From contig JBBPII010000002.1 of the NCBI GenBank assembly GCA_038040385.1, positions 124,001 to 188,000 of the forward strand: DNA of 64,000 nucleotides. Reading direction: 5' to 3'. Shown here one piece after another: positions 43,919 to 53,300 of this stretch. Under the pieces are notes generated by a model. The model searched no databases and was not told where the DNA came from. It worked only from the letters and a program-made list of their open reading frames with translations. The number at the start of each line of letters is the position of its first letter. Positions within the stretch are counted from its first letter, which is position 1. Made by a program: the position numbers and the translations under genes. Source of the stretch: Gilichinskyi gelida (GTDB taxonomy: Bacteria; Acidobacteriota; Thermoanaerobaculia; Gp7-AA8).

Positions 43919-45454
43919 AATGCCGGTGAAGAATCCGCAGACGCGCTTGTAGTCGGGTGCCTGCCGCCCGCACTTCCACGTCGCCGCGAACTCCATCGGA
44001 TCGCGCACCACGAACTTCAGCACGTCGATGGTGATCAGATAGTTGTTTTGGCGGCCTCCGTAGATGCGGTCCTTTGAATAGTGATAGGCCGCATCGACCG
44101 CGCTGTTGAAAATCGGAGTCCAGCGGAACTTGGCCTTGAATGCCGAGCTGGCTTCCAACTGCGACGACGACTCGCCGCCTTCGGTGCGGTTGTTCGACCC
44201 AACCGCTTCGAACGTGAGAGTCGGCCGGGTATCGTTGCCGGCCAGCATGAGATTCGGAAACGAGACGCTTCCCTTCAGCCCTCCGGAGCCCTTCGACGTC
44301 TTCGTGTCGCCGTTCGCCCGGTCGTACGTAGCGGTCAGACCGGCGGTGAAGCGTACCGGGCCGGTCATCGTGTCCGAGGCCATGTCGCGGTTGATGGCCA
44401 AGTCGAACACCGCGCCGAACGAGTTCTTCGCGCCGTTGTCCTGGTTGATCGGACTGCTGCCGTGCGCGTTGAATCGCGCAAAGCTGTTCCCCTTTGCGAA
44501 GGGGATGAGATAGCGGCCGGTGAAACGCACCTCGCCGCTCGCACTGTCACCGCCCATCAGACTCGGTAGCAGCTCGACGGTAAGGCAAGGCGAGTCGACG
44601 ATGAAGATCGCGTCCTTGAGCGCAGACGCCAGATCAGGCGTGGGCGCACCAGCCACCCCCGCATTCGACGACTTGATCTTTCCTGCGATCTGGTTACCGC
44701 TGATCCAGTTCTGCAGATCTCGAGGCGCCTGATCGAAACTCGTGCTGATCGCCGTCGGGTCGGTGGGAAGCTTGATCGGTATCGCCGTGCCGGCGCTCGC
44801 CATAACTTTCTTCTCTTCATCTTTGATCTCTCCGCTCCGGAGCAGTTCCACCGCCGTGGTCCAGCCGGTCGACGAGAACAGCTTCACCCCCTTCGCTCCC
44901 AGCGCTATGACCACATCGTCGATGTCATGGTCGTCCTTCAGCGTTATGGGAACGAGACTGAAATTACCGCGGGTAGCAACGGCGGTTCGAAGGTCCGTGA
45001 CCATGGCCGTCGACGACTGCAAGGACGAGAGAATGTCGGACGCGTCGGCCCATGAGAGATTCGGAATCACGACTGCTCCCGAAGCGGCGGAGAACGCCGA
45101 CGGGTATGCTTTGCGCGTCGTCTTGATCTCGGTGATACCTGGATCGCCGGTGATGAAGAACACCTTGCTCGGATCCGCCGTATCCTCGATGATTCCGGCC
45201 TGACCGACGCTCGCGCTGGGCTCGAATCCGGCGAAGTGAGGCTGAATGACGAGCGCCACCGTGTAGATCTCCGAGTCTGCCGTGTACGGTGAGCTGGAGC
45301 ACGGCGAAGTCTGCGCCGTCTTCGTCGGGGAAAACGAATTGGTGATGCCGATCTGGCTGCGAAGAGTCACGCCGGTCAGGGTTGGCGGCGTGGGCTGCGC
45401 AGTCAGCGGTGCAACCAGGATCGTCAGAGTCGCTGCAATAGCCACGATCTTCAT
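43898..45454 (-). CDS. Large exported protein of unknown function
   Basis: A 518-residue protein with a signal peptide (cleavage after 'VAPLTAQ'). The first 270 residues look globular. The second half has alternating beta-strand segments ('FGAVFDLAINRDM', 'FTAGLTATYDR', 'LTFEAVGSN', 'AKFRWTPIFNSAVDAAYHYS') that could form an outer-membrane beta barrel. Two Cys pairs are visible. GAGGAGG lies before the ATG. I do not recognise the family. The small gene at 45465-45725 precedes it by 10 bases, suggesting an operon. Confidence 0.72.
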   Translation of the reverse strand: MKIVAIAATLTILVAPLTAQPTPPTLTGVTLRSQIGITNSFSPTKTAQTSPCSSSPYTADSEIYTVALVIQPHFAGFEPSASVGQAGIIEDTADPSKVFFITGDPGITEIKTTRKAYPSAFSAASGAVVIPNLSWADASDILSSLQSSTAMVTDLRTAVATRGNFSLVPITLKDDHDIDDVVIALGAKGVKLFSSTGWTTAVELLRSGEIKDEEKKVMASAGTAIPIKLPTDPTAISTSFDQAPRDLQNWISGNQIAGKIKSSNAGVAGAPTPDLASALKDAIFIVDSPCLTVELLPSLMGGDSASGEVRFTGRYLIPFAKGNSFARFNAHGSSPINQDNGAKNSFGAVFDLAINRDMASDTMTGPVRFTAGLTATYDRANGDTKTSKGSGGLKGSVSFPNLMLAGNDTRPTLTFEAVGSNNRTEGGESSSQLEASSAFKAKFRWTPIFNSAVDAAYHYSKDRIYGGRQNNYLITIDVLKFVVRDPMEFAATWKCGRQAPDYKRVCGFFTGISMTSHQ

Positions 45455-45464
45455 ACCGGCCTCC

Positions 45465-45725
45465 TCAAGCTTGATTGATGGCGATCTGCGCTGCGACGTT
45501 CTTCCACGTCTTCGCTAGCCGCATGTTGTCGGGGAAGAATGTGAAGACGATTCCGCGCCCCGCCATGAAGGCCATCAGCGTCGTCTGGAATTGGAAGAAC
45601 GCCTCATCCGGAAGCGACTTGAGGGTGGGGGCAATCTTGGTTTTCTCCTTGTCGCCCGGGCTCGCGAACTGCGTGCTCTCATTCGCGTAGTCCAGCACGG
45701 CGAGGACTATCGGATTCTTGGCCAT
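45465..45725 (-). CDS. Small hypothetical protein
   Basis: An 86-residue cytoplasmic protein with a hydrophobic middle ('TTLMAFMAGRGIVFTFFPDN') but no clear membrane span. GGAG lies before the ATG. It is probably the first gene of an operon with the large exported protein, and divergent from blaI, so it may be under the same operator. Function unknown. Confidence 0.6.
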   Translation of the reverse strand: MAKNPIVLAVLDYANESTQFASPGDKEKTKIAPTLKSLPDEAFFQFQTTLMAFMAGRGIVFTFFPDNMRLAKTWKNVAAQIAINQA

Positions 45726-45791
45726 CGTCGAAGATCTCCTCTCGCTGTTCGTTCTGAGCGGAGAGACGGACCGGCTCGGCGATTTCCAAGG

Positions 45792-45830
45792 TACGAAGCT
45801 CTTCGTTGACTTTACGAAGAACTTCGTATA
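45792..45830. promoter_or_regulatory. Tandem BlaI-type operators with overlapping promoter
   Basis: Two inverted repeats, TACGAAGCTCTTCGT (45792-45806) and TTACGAAGAACTTCGTA (45812-45828), lie in the divergent gap. A possible promoter (TTGACT 45806-45811, TATAGC 45827-45832, short 15-nt spacer) overlaps them. Such placement fits autorepression by BlaI, and possibly control of the leftward gene. Confidence 0.65.
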
Positions 45831-45861
45831 GCGTCTCCCGTACTACGACGAGGAGATGAAT

Positions 45862-46251
45862 ATGGTTGACCGGCCACACCCCCGCCCCACCGACGCCGAG
45901 CTGGCCATCTTGCGAGTCCTCTGGCAACGCGGACCGAGCACCGTCCGCGACGTGCACGAAGAGCTCAACCGCGATGGCGCCACCGGCTACACCACCATCC
46001 TGAAGCTCTTGCAGATCATGACCGAGAAGGGTCACGTGGTCCGCGACGAGACCGAGCGCGCCCACGTTTACGAGGCGCGATACAGCGAGCAGAAGACGCA
46101 GCGGCAGCTCCTCGGCGACCTCGCCGACCGCGCCTTCGGCGGCTCGGCGGCGAAGCTGGTGATGCAGGCCCTCTCCGGGCGGAAGGCGACGGCCGAGGAG
46201 CTGAGCGCCATCCGTGAATTCCTCGATCGGCTGGAAGGAGATGCACGATGA
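45862..46251 (+). CDS. blaI: BlaI/MecI-family transcriptional repressor
   Basis: A 129-residue winged-helix repressor. 'PTDAELAILRVLWQRGPSTVRDVHEEL' and 'GYTTILKLLQIMTEKGHV' form the DNA-binding domain; the C-terminal half is the dimerisation and protease-cleavage region. The ATG at 45862 is preferred to the one at 45856 because AGGAG then has a 6-nt spacing. It overlaps blaR1 by four bases and follows two matching operators. Confidence 0.93.
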   Translation: MVDRPHPRPTDAELAILRVLWQRGPSTVRDVHEELNRDGATGYTTILKLLQIMTEKGHVVRDETERAHVYEARYSEQKTQRQLLGDLADRAFGGSAAKLVMQALSGRKATAEELSAIREFLDRLEGDAR

Positions 46252-48272
46252 GCGCAATCATCACGTTGTTGAGCGGTCCCGTGGCTCACGCAATCGGATG
46301 GGCCCTGGTGCATCTTCTCTGGCAGGGCGTCCTGGTCGCCGCCATCCTCGCCGCCGCGCTGGCGTTGATGCAGCGGCAGAGCGCGAACGCGCGTTACCTG
46401 GCGGCCTGCGGCGCACTCGTTCTTTTGCTGGCCTTCGGCGCCGCGACCGCCTATCACGTCTATGAGCCGGCCGCGCCGGCCGCGCTGATCGGTGTAGCGG
46501 CGCCCGCTTCGGGCGCCGTATGGCAGCCGGGAGCGGCCGCCACTACACCCGACCTGGAGACGGCGAACGCGGAGACCACTTGGCGCGACACGGTCGCCGC
46601 CGTCGCCCTCTTCGCCAATGCGCATCTGACGCAGTTCGTCTTCGCCTGGATGCTCGGCGTGCTGCTGCTCTCGCTGCGCCTGATGTTCGGATGGATCCGC
46701 GCGCACCGCATCGCCACGCGCGACGCGGTGGACGCCACCCCCGACTGGCAGCGCATCGCCGCGCGTCTCGCGCACGCGTTGCGCATCCGCGGCGCGATCA
46801 AGCTGCTCGAGTCGGCGGCCGTCGAAGTGCCCACCGTCATCGGCTGGCTGCGTCCCGTCGTCCTCCTTCCCGTCGCCACTCTCTCCGGTCTCTCGACCGA
46901 GCAGATGGAGATGGTCCTGGCGCACGAGCTGGCGCATGTCCGCCGGCACGACTTCTTCGTCAATCTGATGCAAGCCGTCGTCGAGACCCTCCTCTTCTAT
47001 CACCCGGCGGTGTGGTGGATCTCCGGGCGCATCCGCATCGAGCGCGAGCACTGTTGCGACGACGTGGCCGTCGCCGTCTGCGGCAATCCGCTGCTGTACG
47101 CCCGCGCCCTCACCCGCCTCGAAGAGCTGCGCATCGATCCGGCGCAGGCGGTGATCGCCGCCAACGGCGGCTCGCTCCTCACCCGCATCCGCCGGCTGGC
47201 CGGCGGGCGCGCCGAGGCACCGAATGGACCGTCGCGTTGGGCGGCGGGCGCAGCGCTGCTGACCGTCCTCGCGGCGCTGCTGATCACGCCCTCCCTCCCC
47301 CTCAGCGCCAGTGCGCAAGAGCCGCCGCAGGTCGCGCCCGCTCCGCCTGCTCCCCCCGCACCGAAAGGGAAGGAAGCAAAGTGCGACGTCGATGTCGTGG
47401 CCGACAGCGAGTCGGACAGCGACAGCGATTCAGACAGCGACAGCGAGTCCGACAGCGACTCGACTGCCGACATGGATTCGGATTCCGACATCGACATCGA
47501 CATGGATGACGACGACATCACGCCGGTGCCGATGGTGCATCTCGCGCCGATGGCCGTCATCGCCCCCACCGTGCGCGCCGTCGCCGCCACCGCGCCCGCC
47601 ATCGCGGCGAGCGTAACCGCCGGCGTCTGGGGCGGCATCGAAGGCGGGGTTCCGCAAGTCGCACAGGCCCCGCAACCGCCCGAGCCACCGACCACTCCCC
47701 GCCCGGGACGCTATCGCGAGCGCCGCACGAAGATCGGCGCCAGCGGCAAGCTGACCGTCGACGATCTGATCGCCCTCCGCACCGCGGGCGTCACTCCCGC
47801 CTACATCGAAGAGATGCGCAACGCCGGCCTCGGCGAGCTGTCGCTCGACGAGATCGCGGCGATGCGGCTGCAGGGTGTCAGCGCCGGCTACGTCTCCTCG
47901 CTGCGCGCCGCGGGCCTCAAGCTCGACAGCGCCGACACCGTCATCGCCTTCCGCATTCAGGGCGTCACCTCGGAGTACATCGCCGGCATGCGCGCCGCCG
48001 GCTATCCGAACCTCACGCCGAACGAGCTGATCTCGCTGCGCACCATGGGAGTGACCCCGTCGTACGTGAAGCAGATGAGCGACGCCGGCTACAAGAACCT
48101 CTCCGCCAACGACCTGACCTCGCTGCGCGCCATGGGGGTCAGCCCCGAGTTCATCAAGTCCCTCGCCGACGCCGGCTACACCAACCTGTCGATCAAGGAC
48201 ATCACCCGCATGGCCGCGGTGGGCGTCAACGCCGACTTCATCCGCGATCTGGCGAAGTACCGCACGAAATAA
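46248..48272 (+). CDS. blaR1: BlaR1-like M56 metalloprotease with acidic linker and six helical repeats
   Basis: A 674-residue membrane sensor-protease. Four membrane helices (about 10-40, 50-68, 118-150, 326-345) surround the zinc protease domain: 'AHELAHVRRHD' with His226, Glu227 and His230, and 'IEREHCCDD' supplying a further ligand. Classical BlaR1 ends in a penicillin-binding domain. Here the outer part is a Pro-rich stretch, an Asp/Ser tract, a second linker and six repeats of about 26 residues ('DLIALRTAGVTPAYIEEMRNAG'-like). Residues 82-100 come from a family A palindromic element. It presumably cleaves BlaI on sensing an envelope signal other than a beta-lactam. Confidence 0.92.
   Translation: MSAIITLLSGPVAHAIGWALVHLLWQGVLVAAILAAALALMQRQSANARYLAACGALVLLLAFGAATAYHVYEPAAPAALIGVAAPASGAVWQPGAAATTPDLETANAETTWRDTVAAVALFANAHLTQFVFAWMLGVLLLSLRLMFGWIRAHRIATRDAVDATPDWQRIAARLAHALRIRGAIKLLESAAVEVPTVIGWLRPVVLLPVATLSGLSTEQMEMVLAHELAHVRRHDFFVNLMQAVVETLLFYHPAVWWISGRIRIEREHCCDDVAVAVCGNPLLYARALTRLEELRIDPAQAVIAANGGSLLTRIRRLAGGRAEAPNGPSRWAAGAALLTVLAALLITPSLPLSASAQEPPQVAPAPPAPPAPKGKEAKCDVDVVADSESDSDSDSDSDSESDSDSTADMDSDSDIDIDMDDDDITPVPMVHLAPMAVIAPTVRAVAATAPAIAASVTAGVWGGIEGGVPQVAQAPQPPEPPTTPRPGRYRERRTKIGASGKLTVDDLIALRTAGVTPAYIEEMRNAGLGELSLDEIAAMRLQGVSAGYVSSLRAAGLKLDSADTVIAFRIQGVTSEYIAGMRAAGYPNLTPNELISLRTMGVTPSYVKQMSDAGYKNLSANDLTSLRAMGVSPEFIKSLADAGYTNLSIKDITRMAAVGVNADFIRDLAKYRTK
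46493..46547 (+). repeat. Palindromic element, family A, in frame inside blaR1
   Basis: TGTAGCGGCGCCCGCTTCGG...GCCGCCACTACA, translated as an Ala/Pro/Gly-rich loop between the second and third membrane helices. Compared with the pheT copy it has a short extra stretch in the centre. Confidence 0.85.
47403..47516 (+). repeat. Asp-Ser dipeptide tract
   Basis: About 38 codons of Asp, Ser and a few Glu, Ile and Met, made from GACAGCGAC-type hexamers, lie between the last membrane helix and the sensor repeats. The DNA is prone to slippage, so length variation between strains is likely. Asp/Ser linkers are known from Gram-positive Sdr adhesins. Confidence 0.85.
47751..48269 (+). repeat. Six helical repeats in the BlaR1-like sensor
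   Basis: Each unit has the form L-x2-D-L-x-x-[LMF]-R-x2-G-V-[ST]-x2-[YF]-[IV]-x2-[ML]-x2-A-G-Y-x-N. It should fold as short helical hairpins. The pattern is shared with the next gene. Confidence 0.9.
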
Positions 48273-48281
48273 GGAGCGTTC

Positions 48282-49154
48282 ATGCGCCGGCACCACTTCA
48301 TCGTTCTCGCACTCATCGTCGCCGCGGCGACGCTGGCCTTCGCCGCCGAGCCGCGCGGCTCGTGGCACATCCGCTCAGACGAGGGGAAGCTGCACCTCGA
48401 CGTAAGCCGCCGCAGCAATTCGCACTGGGGTAGGACCATCACCCGCGAGGCGTTCAGCGGCCTCACCGACGCCATGCTGAGCGCGACGGCGGAAACGCCG
48501 GCCACCTTCGACATGGTCCGCGACGCCGGCACCATCCACTTCACCGGCACGTTCACCGACGGCGACGGCGTGGGGCGCTTCACCTTCACTCCCAACCGCA
48601 ACTACCAGGCGAGCCTCCGCGGGCTGGGCGTGGCGGCCGGCGACGACGCCGACGATGACGACGACCTCTTCTCGCTGGCCATGCACGACGTGTCGATCGC
48701 CTTCATCCGCGAGATGCAGTCGCTCGGCTATCGCGAGGACCTCGACCAGTACGTCGCGTTCCGCATCCACGGCGTCTCGCCGGAATTCGTGCGGGAGCTG
48801 CGCACGCTCGGCTACGACAAACTCGACGCGGACAATCTCGTGGCCTTCCGCATCCACGGCGTCTCCCCCAAGTTCGTCGGCGAGATGAAGGACCTCGGCG
48901 TGCGCGGCCTGACCGCCGACGACGTGGTGGCCATGCGCATCCACGGCGCGACCACCGAGTTCGTCCGCGAGCTGCGCGAGCTCGGATACTCGAACCTCGA
49001 CTCCGACGACCTCATCGCCATGCGCATCCACGGCGTCTCCCCCCGCTACATCCGCGAGCTGAAGGCGGCCGGTTACAGCAACATCCCGGTCGACAAGCTG
49101 GTGGAGATGAGGATTCACGGGATCAGCGCGGACGATGTGAAGCGGATGAAGTAG
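48282..49154 (+). CDS. Secreted protein with the same six helical repeats as BlaR1
   Basis: A 290-residue exported protein (signal peptide ending 'LAFAAE'). An N-terminal beta-rich region of about 100 residues is followed by an acidic run and six repeats such as 'VAFRIHGVSPEFVRELRTLGY'. These match the sensor repeats of the BlaR1-like protease encoded nine bases upstream. As the third gene of a blaI-blaR1 operon it could be the ligand, inhibitor or partner of the sensor. No enzymatic motif is seen. The shared repeats make a direct protein contact plausible but unproven. Confidence 0.85.
   Translation: MRRHHFIVLALIVAAATLAFAAEPRGSWHIRSDEGKLHLDVSRRSNSHWGRTITREAFSGLTDAMLSATAETPATFDMVRDAGTIHFTGTFTDGDGVGRFTFTPNRNYQASLRGLGVAAGDDADDDDDLFSLAMHDVSIAFIREMQSLGYREDLDQYVAFRIHGVSPEFVRELRTLGYDKLDADNLVAFRIHGVSPKFVGEMKDLGVRGLTADDVVAMRIHGATTEFVRELRELGYSNLDSDDLIAMRIHGVSPRYIRELKAAGYSNIPVDKLVEMRIHGISADDVKRMK
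48666..49151 (+). repeat. Six helical repeats in the secreted partner
   Basis: Units of 26-27 residues, most with the core 'RIHGVSP-[EKR]-[FY]'. They are more regular than those in the sensor, suggesting recent internal duplication or gene conversion. Confidence 0.9.
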
Positions 49155-49155
49155 G

Positions 49156-50169
49156 TCAGTGCCGCACCGCCCGCCCCCGCCCCGCCCGGCCCGCCGGCGG
49201 CTGCCACCCCAACTGCACCACCTCGAAGTCCGACGTCTTGATCGCCGCGAAGGCGGGATTGAGCACGTCGTTGTCCCAGCGCGTGTCGTACGTGCCGCTG
49301 ACGTACATGTCGCTGCCGTTGTCGGCGACGATCAACCCGTAGGTCTTCATCGCCTGGAAGATGCGGCGCAGCGGCTCCGGAAAGCCGGAGATGTCCTTGC
49401 TCGCTTTCAGCCGCAGCCGCGCGCCCATCGGCATCGCGCCGGCGGTGTCGCCGGCGCGATGCGAGGCAGGGAAGACGTAGCCGTTGGTCCGGCGGACGGT
49501 GACCCGAAAGGCATGACGGATCGGCCCGATGCCGAACACCTCGTCGTAGCGCACCAGGCCGGGAAGGATCGCCAGGCCGGCCGCATCCGCGCTGGTCCAG
49601 CCATCTGGCCGGCGGGCGTTGGAGTCCAGGGGGAAGATCGCGCCAGAGCCGGCCTCCCAGCGACTCCCCGTCCAGCGGAGGGCGAACAGCTCGTACACCA
49701 TCCGGTTGTTGCGGTCGACGATCAACATGTGCCGGTCGCCCTCCGCGCCCGGATCGCTGCCGGCCAGGCCGCCCTCGATCCAGCGCTGCTCGCTCTTCGC
49801 CTGCTCGGGGATCGGGTAGCCGGGCGGGCGGCCGGGGGCGGCGTAGTCGCTCTCGTCGTCGTAGTCGAAGGTGACCGGCACGAGCGGCTGTGAGCCGGGG
49901 ACGGTGACGTACGGCATCCCGTAGATCGGCGCCGAGGGGTCGCCGCTGTCGCCGCCGAAGTCGGGGTGCATGCCGCGGGTGGGGCCGACGACGCCGATGA
50001 ACGCCGCGCTGTTGGGGTCGACCGGCGCGGCGGTGACGTCGGTGTTCCACCAGTTATCAGGAGGAAAGAGCGGGAGGGGTGGCGGCAGCTCGCCGCCGCG
50101 GATCGGACCCTGCGCCGCGGCGTGAAACGCCCAGGCACCGAAGATCACTAGCCAGAGGAAACGTCGCAT
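49156..50169 (-). CDS. Conserved secreted protein of unknown function
   Basis: A 337-residue exported protein (signal peptide ending 'FHAAAQ'). Blocks such as 'FPPDNWWNTDVTAAPVDPNS', 'GDRHMLIVDRNNRMVYELF', 'GSGAIFPLDSNARRPDGWTSAD', 'AILPGLVRYDEV' and 'LKASKDISGFP' are ones I recall from a widespread but uncharacterised bacterial family. Aromatic and acidic residues are conserved, so an enzyme or carbohydrate-binding role is possible. It converges on the repeat-protein gene with one base between stops. Confidence 0.75.
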   Translation of the reverse strand: MRRFLWLVIFGAWAFHAAAQGPIRGGELPPPLPLFPPDNWWNTDVTAAPVDPNSAAFIGVVGPTRGMHPDFGGDSGDPSAPIYGMPYVTVPGSQPLVPVTFDYDDESDYAAPGRPPGYPIPEQAKSEQRWIEGGLAGSDPGAEGDRHMLIVDRNNRMVYELFALRWTGSRWEAGSGAIFPLDSNARRPDGWTSADAAGLAILPGLVRYDEVFGIGPIRHAFRVTVRRTNGYVFPASHRAGDTAGAMPMGARLRLKASKDISGFPEPLRRIFQAMKTYGLIVADNGSDMYVSGTYDTRWDNDVLNPAFAAIKTSDFEVVQLGWQPPAGRAGRGRAVRH

Positions 50170-50230
50170 GAGACCGATTCTGACCCGACCTTTCTAACCC
50201 GTTGTGCGGCGGATCACTGCGAGGTGCCAC

Positions 50231-50259
50231 TTCACGCCAAACATTCGATAGATTACAAT
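50231..50259 (+). promoter_or_regulatory. Putative sigma70 promoter for the giant surface protein
   Basis: TTCACG (50231-50236), 17-nt spacer, TACAAT (50254-50259). It leaves a 5' leader of about 90 bases with AAGGAG 12 nt before the ATG. I see no recognisable riboswitch in the leader. Confidence 0.45.
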
Positions 50260-50358
50260 TCCACGCTGTCCAAATAACCAATATTCTTCTACGTTGCCGT
50301 CCCTTGCCTAAAGGATGGTGCGCCGGGTCCGCACACAACTAAGGAGAGCGTTCCGACG

Positions 50359-53300
50359 ATGACAACCTCGCCGACTGTTCTGCCGCCGCGCATGCGGCGT
50401 GTTTTCGCAGTGTCTCTGGGCGCCAGCGCCGCAGCAATCGTGGTGCTCGCCATCGCCATTTTGATGGTCGGAGCGCCGGCCGAGGCGTCGACGTGCACGC
50501 TCACCACCACCGTGCCGACCACCAACTGGACCGACACCACCAAGTGGACCGGCTGCGGCGGCAGCTTTCCCGGCGCCCTCGCCGGCGATACGGCCGTCGT
50601 CAGCCTGTCCGGCTTCACCCTCAACGTCAACGCCGTCATCCCCGCCGGCGTGATCCTCCAGATGACCGGCGGCGGCACGAACGTGGACATCCCGGCGGGC
50701 AACGCGCTGCAGATCGAAGCATCGAGCAGCTCGACCTCTTCGAACACCATCAACGTCAACGGAGGACAGTTAGGCGTCGGCGCCGGCACGGTGACGTGGG
50801 GCGGCAACCTGAACCACAACACCGGCACGATTGCACTGACCGGCACGCTCCAGAACGTCAACGGTCAAGGCACATTCACCGTCAACGGGGGCACCATCCA
50901 AGGTCCCGGGACGTTCAAAATCGTCAGCGGGTCGCCCGTGAGCTTCACCGGCTCGGGCGGCGGCATGACCGTCAACGGCGCCTTCGTCGACACCTTCGGC
51001 ATCCTGACCTACAGCTCGAACACCGGCCAAAGTCTTTCGCTCAACAACGGCGCGCATCTCAAGGTCCAAAGCGGCGCGCAGCTCAGCATCACGGGCGGTG
51101 ATCCGATTCAGTACAACGGCACCGGCGGCTCCGCCATCGACGTCTTCAGCGGCGGCGCGATGTCGAAGGGGACGTCCGTGACGACCACGCAGATCGACGC
51201 CGCCGTCAACAACGGCGGCAGCGTGACGGTCACCTCCGGAATCCTCAACCTCTACGGCGGCGGAACCCACAGCGGCGCCTTCTCCACCGCCACCGGCGGA
51301 ACAACCATGGGATTCGACGGCACGCACGCATTCGCCGCGGGCAGCACCGCGACGGGCGCGGGCGTCTTCCAGCTCGTGGGCGGCAACTTCAACGTCAACA
51401 CCACATCCGGAGCGCCGTGGGCGCCGCAGTTCTTCACCCAGAGCGGCGGCACGCTCGCCGGGACCGGCACCATCCGCGTCACCTCGCAATTCGTCTGGAG
51501 CGGCGGCACGCAGACCAGCGCCGGCACAACCGAGCTGCAGGGTACGACCAGCGTCCTCGGCGGATCGGTGCAGCTCGACTTCGGCCGCATCATGGCCAAC
51601 AGCGGCACCATCAACTACGGCCCCAACGGCGCGAACTTCCTCGGCATCGACAACGGTGCGCACATCAACAACACCGGCATCTTCAATCTCCTCAACGACC
51701 AGCCGATCAACTCGTTCACGCCGGCGGCGTCGTACATCGAGAACTCCAGCACCGCCACCTTCAACAAGACCGGCGGCACCTCCTCGAGCATCAGCGCCGG
51801 CTTCGACCTGCTCGGCCAGTCGATGGTGGTCCCCGGCGCCGGCACCACCATCCAGCTCCTCGGCGGCTCGTCCACCAGCGGCAAGTTCGGCGGCACCGGC
51901 GCGACAATCAACCTCAGCGCCGTGGGCTCCACGGTCGATCTGGCCGGCAGCCTTTTCTACAAGTTCGACGCGACCGCCACCGGCCTCACCGTCACCGGCA
52001 ATGGCACCCTCCGTCTCTCCAGCAGCGCGGGGTTGGCCATCACCGGCGGCCCGATCTCCGTCACCAACTTCGTGCAGGACGACAGCTCGCTGCTGAAGAC
52101 CAGCGCGGCGGGCATCTCCGTACCGTCGCTCGGCATCTACACCTGGAACGGCGGGACCATCGACGGCCTGGGCGGCGGCGGCGATCTGATCACCGTCAAC
52201 GGCACCGGCCTGCTCAAGATCAAGGGCACCAGCGGGGCGATGACGCTGCAAAACTTCGCGCACATCAAGAACAACGGCGGCTCGATCGACTTCAACCCGG
52301 TGAGCAACCTCTCGGTCAACAACGGCGCGGTGATCAACAACGCCGGCGGCACGTTCACCTTCAACAACAACAGCGCCTTCGGCATCCTCTCCGATGGGAT
52401 CAACAGCCCCACCTTCACCAACAGCGGCACGGTGACCAAGGCGGCCAATCCGAACAGTCAGCAGATCGCCGCGATCTTCAACAACAACACCACGCTGAAC
52501 ATCCTCGGCGGCACGCTGCAACTGGCGGGCGGCGGCAACAACGTCGGCGCCATTGCCATCACCAACGCCGCGGACCGCCTGGAGATCACCTCCGGCACCT
52601 ACAACCTCTCCGCCGGCACGGCGATCAGCGGCAACGGCACCCTGGCGGTGATGAATGGCGCGACGCTCGGCAACAACGCCACGCCCAGCTTCAACAACTT
52701 CGAGATGAACGGCAGCGCCACGGTCAACGGCGGCGTCACCGGTAGCCTGACCATCAACAGCTCCTTCGACTGGAACGGCGGCACACTCACCGGCGCCGGC
52801 TCACTGACCACCTCCCCCGGCGTCATCACCGACGCCACCGCGCTCGTCGGCCCGATCACCATGGCCGACGGATTCACCTTCATCAACAACGGGACGTTCA
52901 ACTACAACCCGACCTTCAACTTCAACTTCAACGACAACGGCGGCGGCGGCGTCAACTTCAGCAACAACGGCATCGGCGTCTTCGACATCAAGGGCAACGG
53001 CACAACCGCCGTAATCGGCAGTGGCAACGCCTTCAACAATTTCGGCACGGTGAAGAAGACCGCCGGCGCGGGCGGATTCACCTTCACCGTGCAGTTCGCC
53101 AACGCCGGCGGCATGGTGGACGAGCAGTTCGGCAGCAACAGCACCATCGCGTTCAACGGCGCCGGCAGCGTGATGACCGGCGGCACCATTCAGTCCTCGA
53201 ACGCCGCCGGCAACATCGACTTCCTCAATCCCCCCGGCTCCTTTTCGGTGAACGGCGGCAGCTTCACCGGGCCGGGCGCCATCAATCTCAAGGGCGGTCT

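Noticed and set aside
50170..50358. Possible cyclic-di-GMP or other riboswitch before the giant gene
   Set aside because: I could not find a conserved aptamer core; only a promoter and ribosome site are supported.
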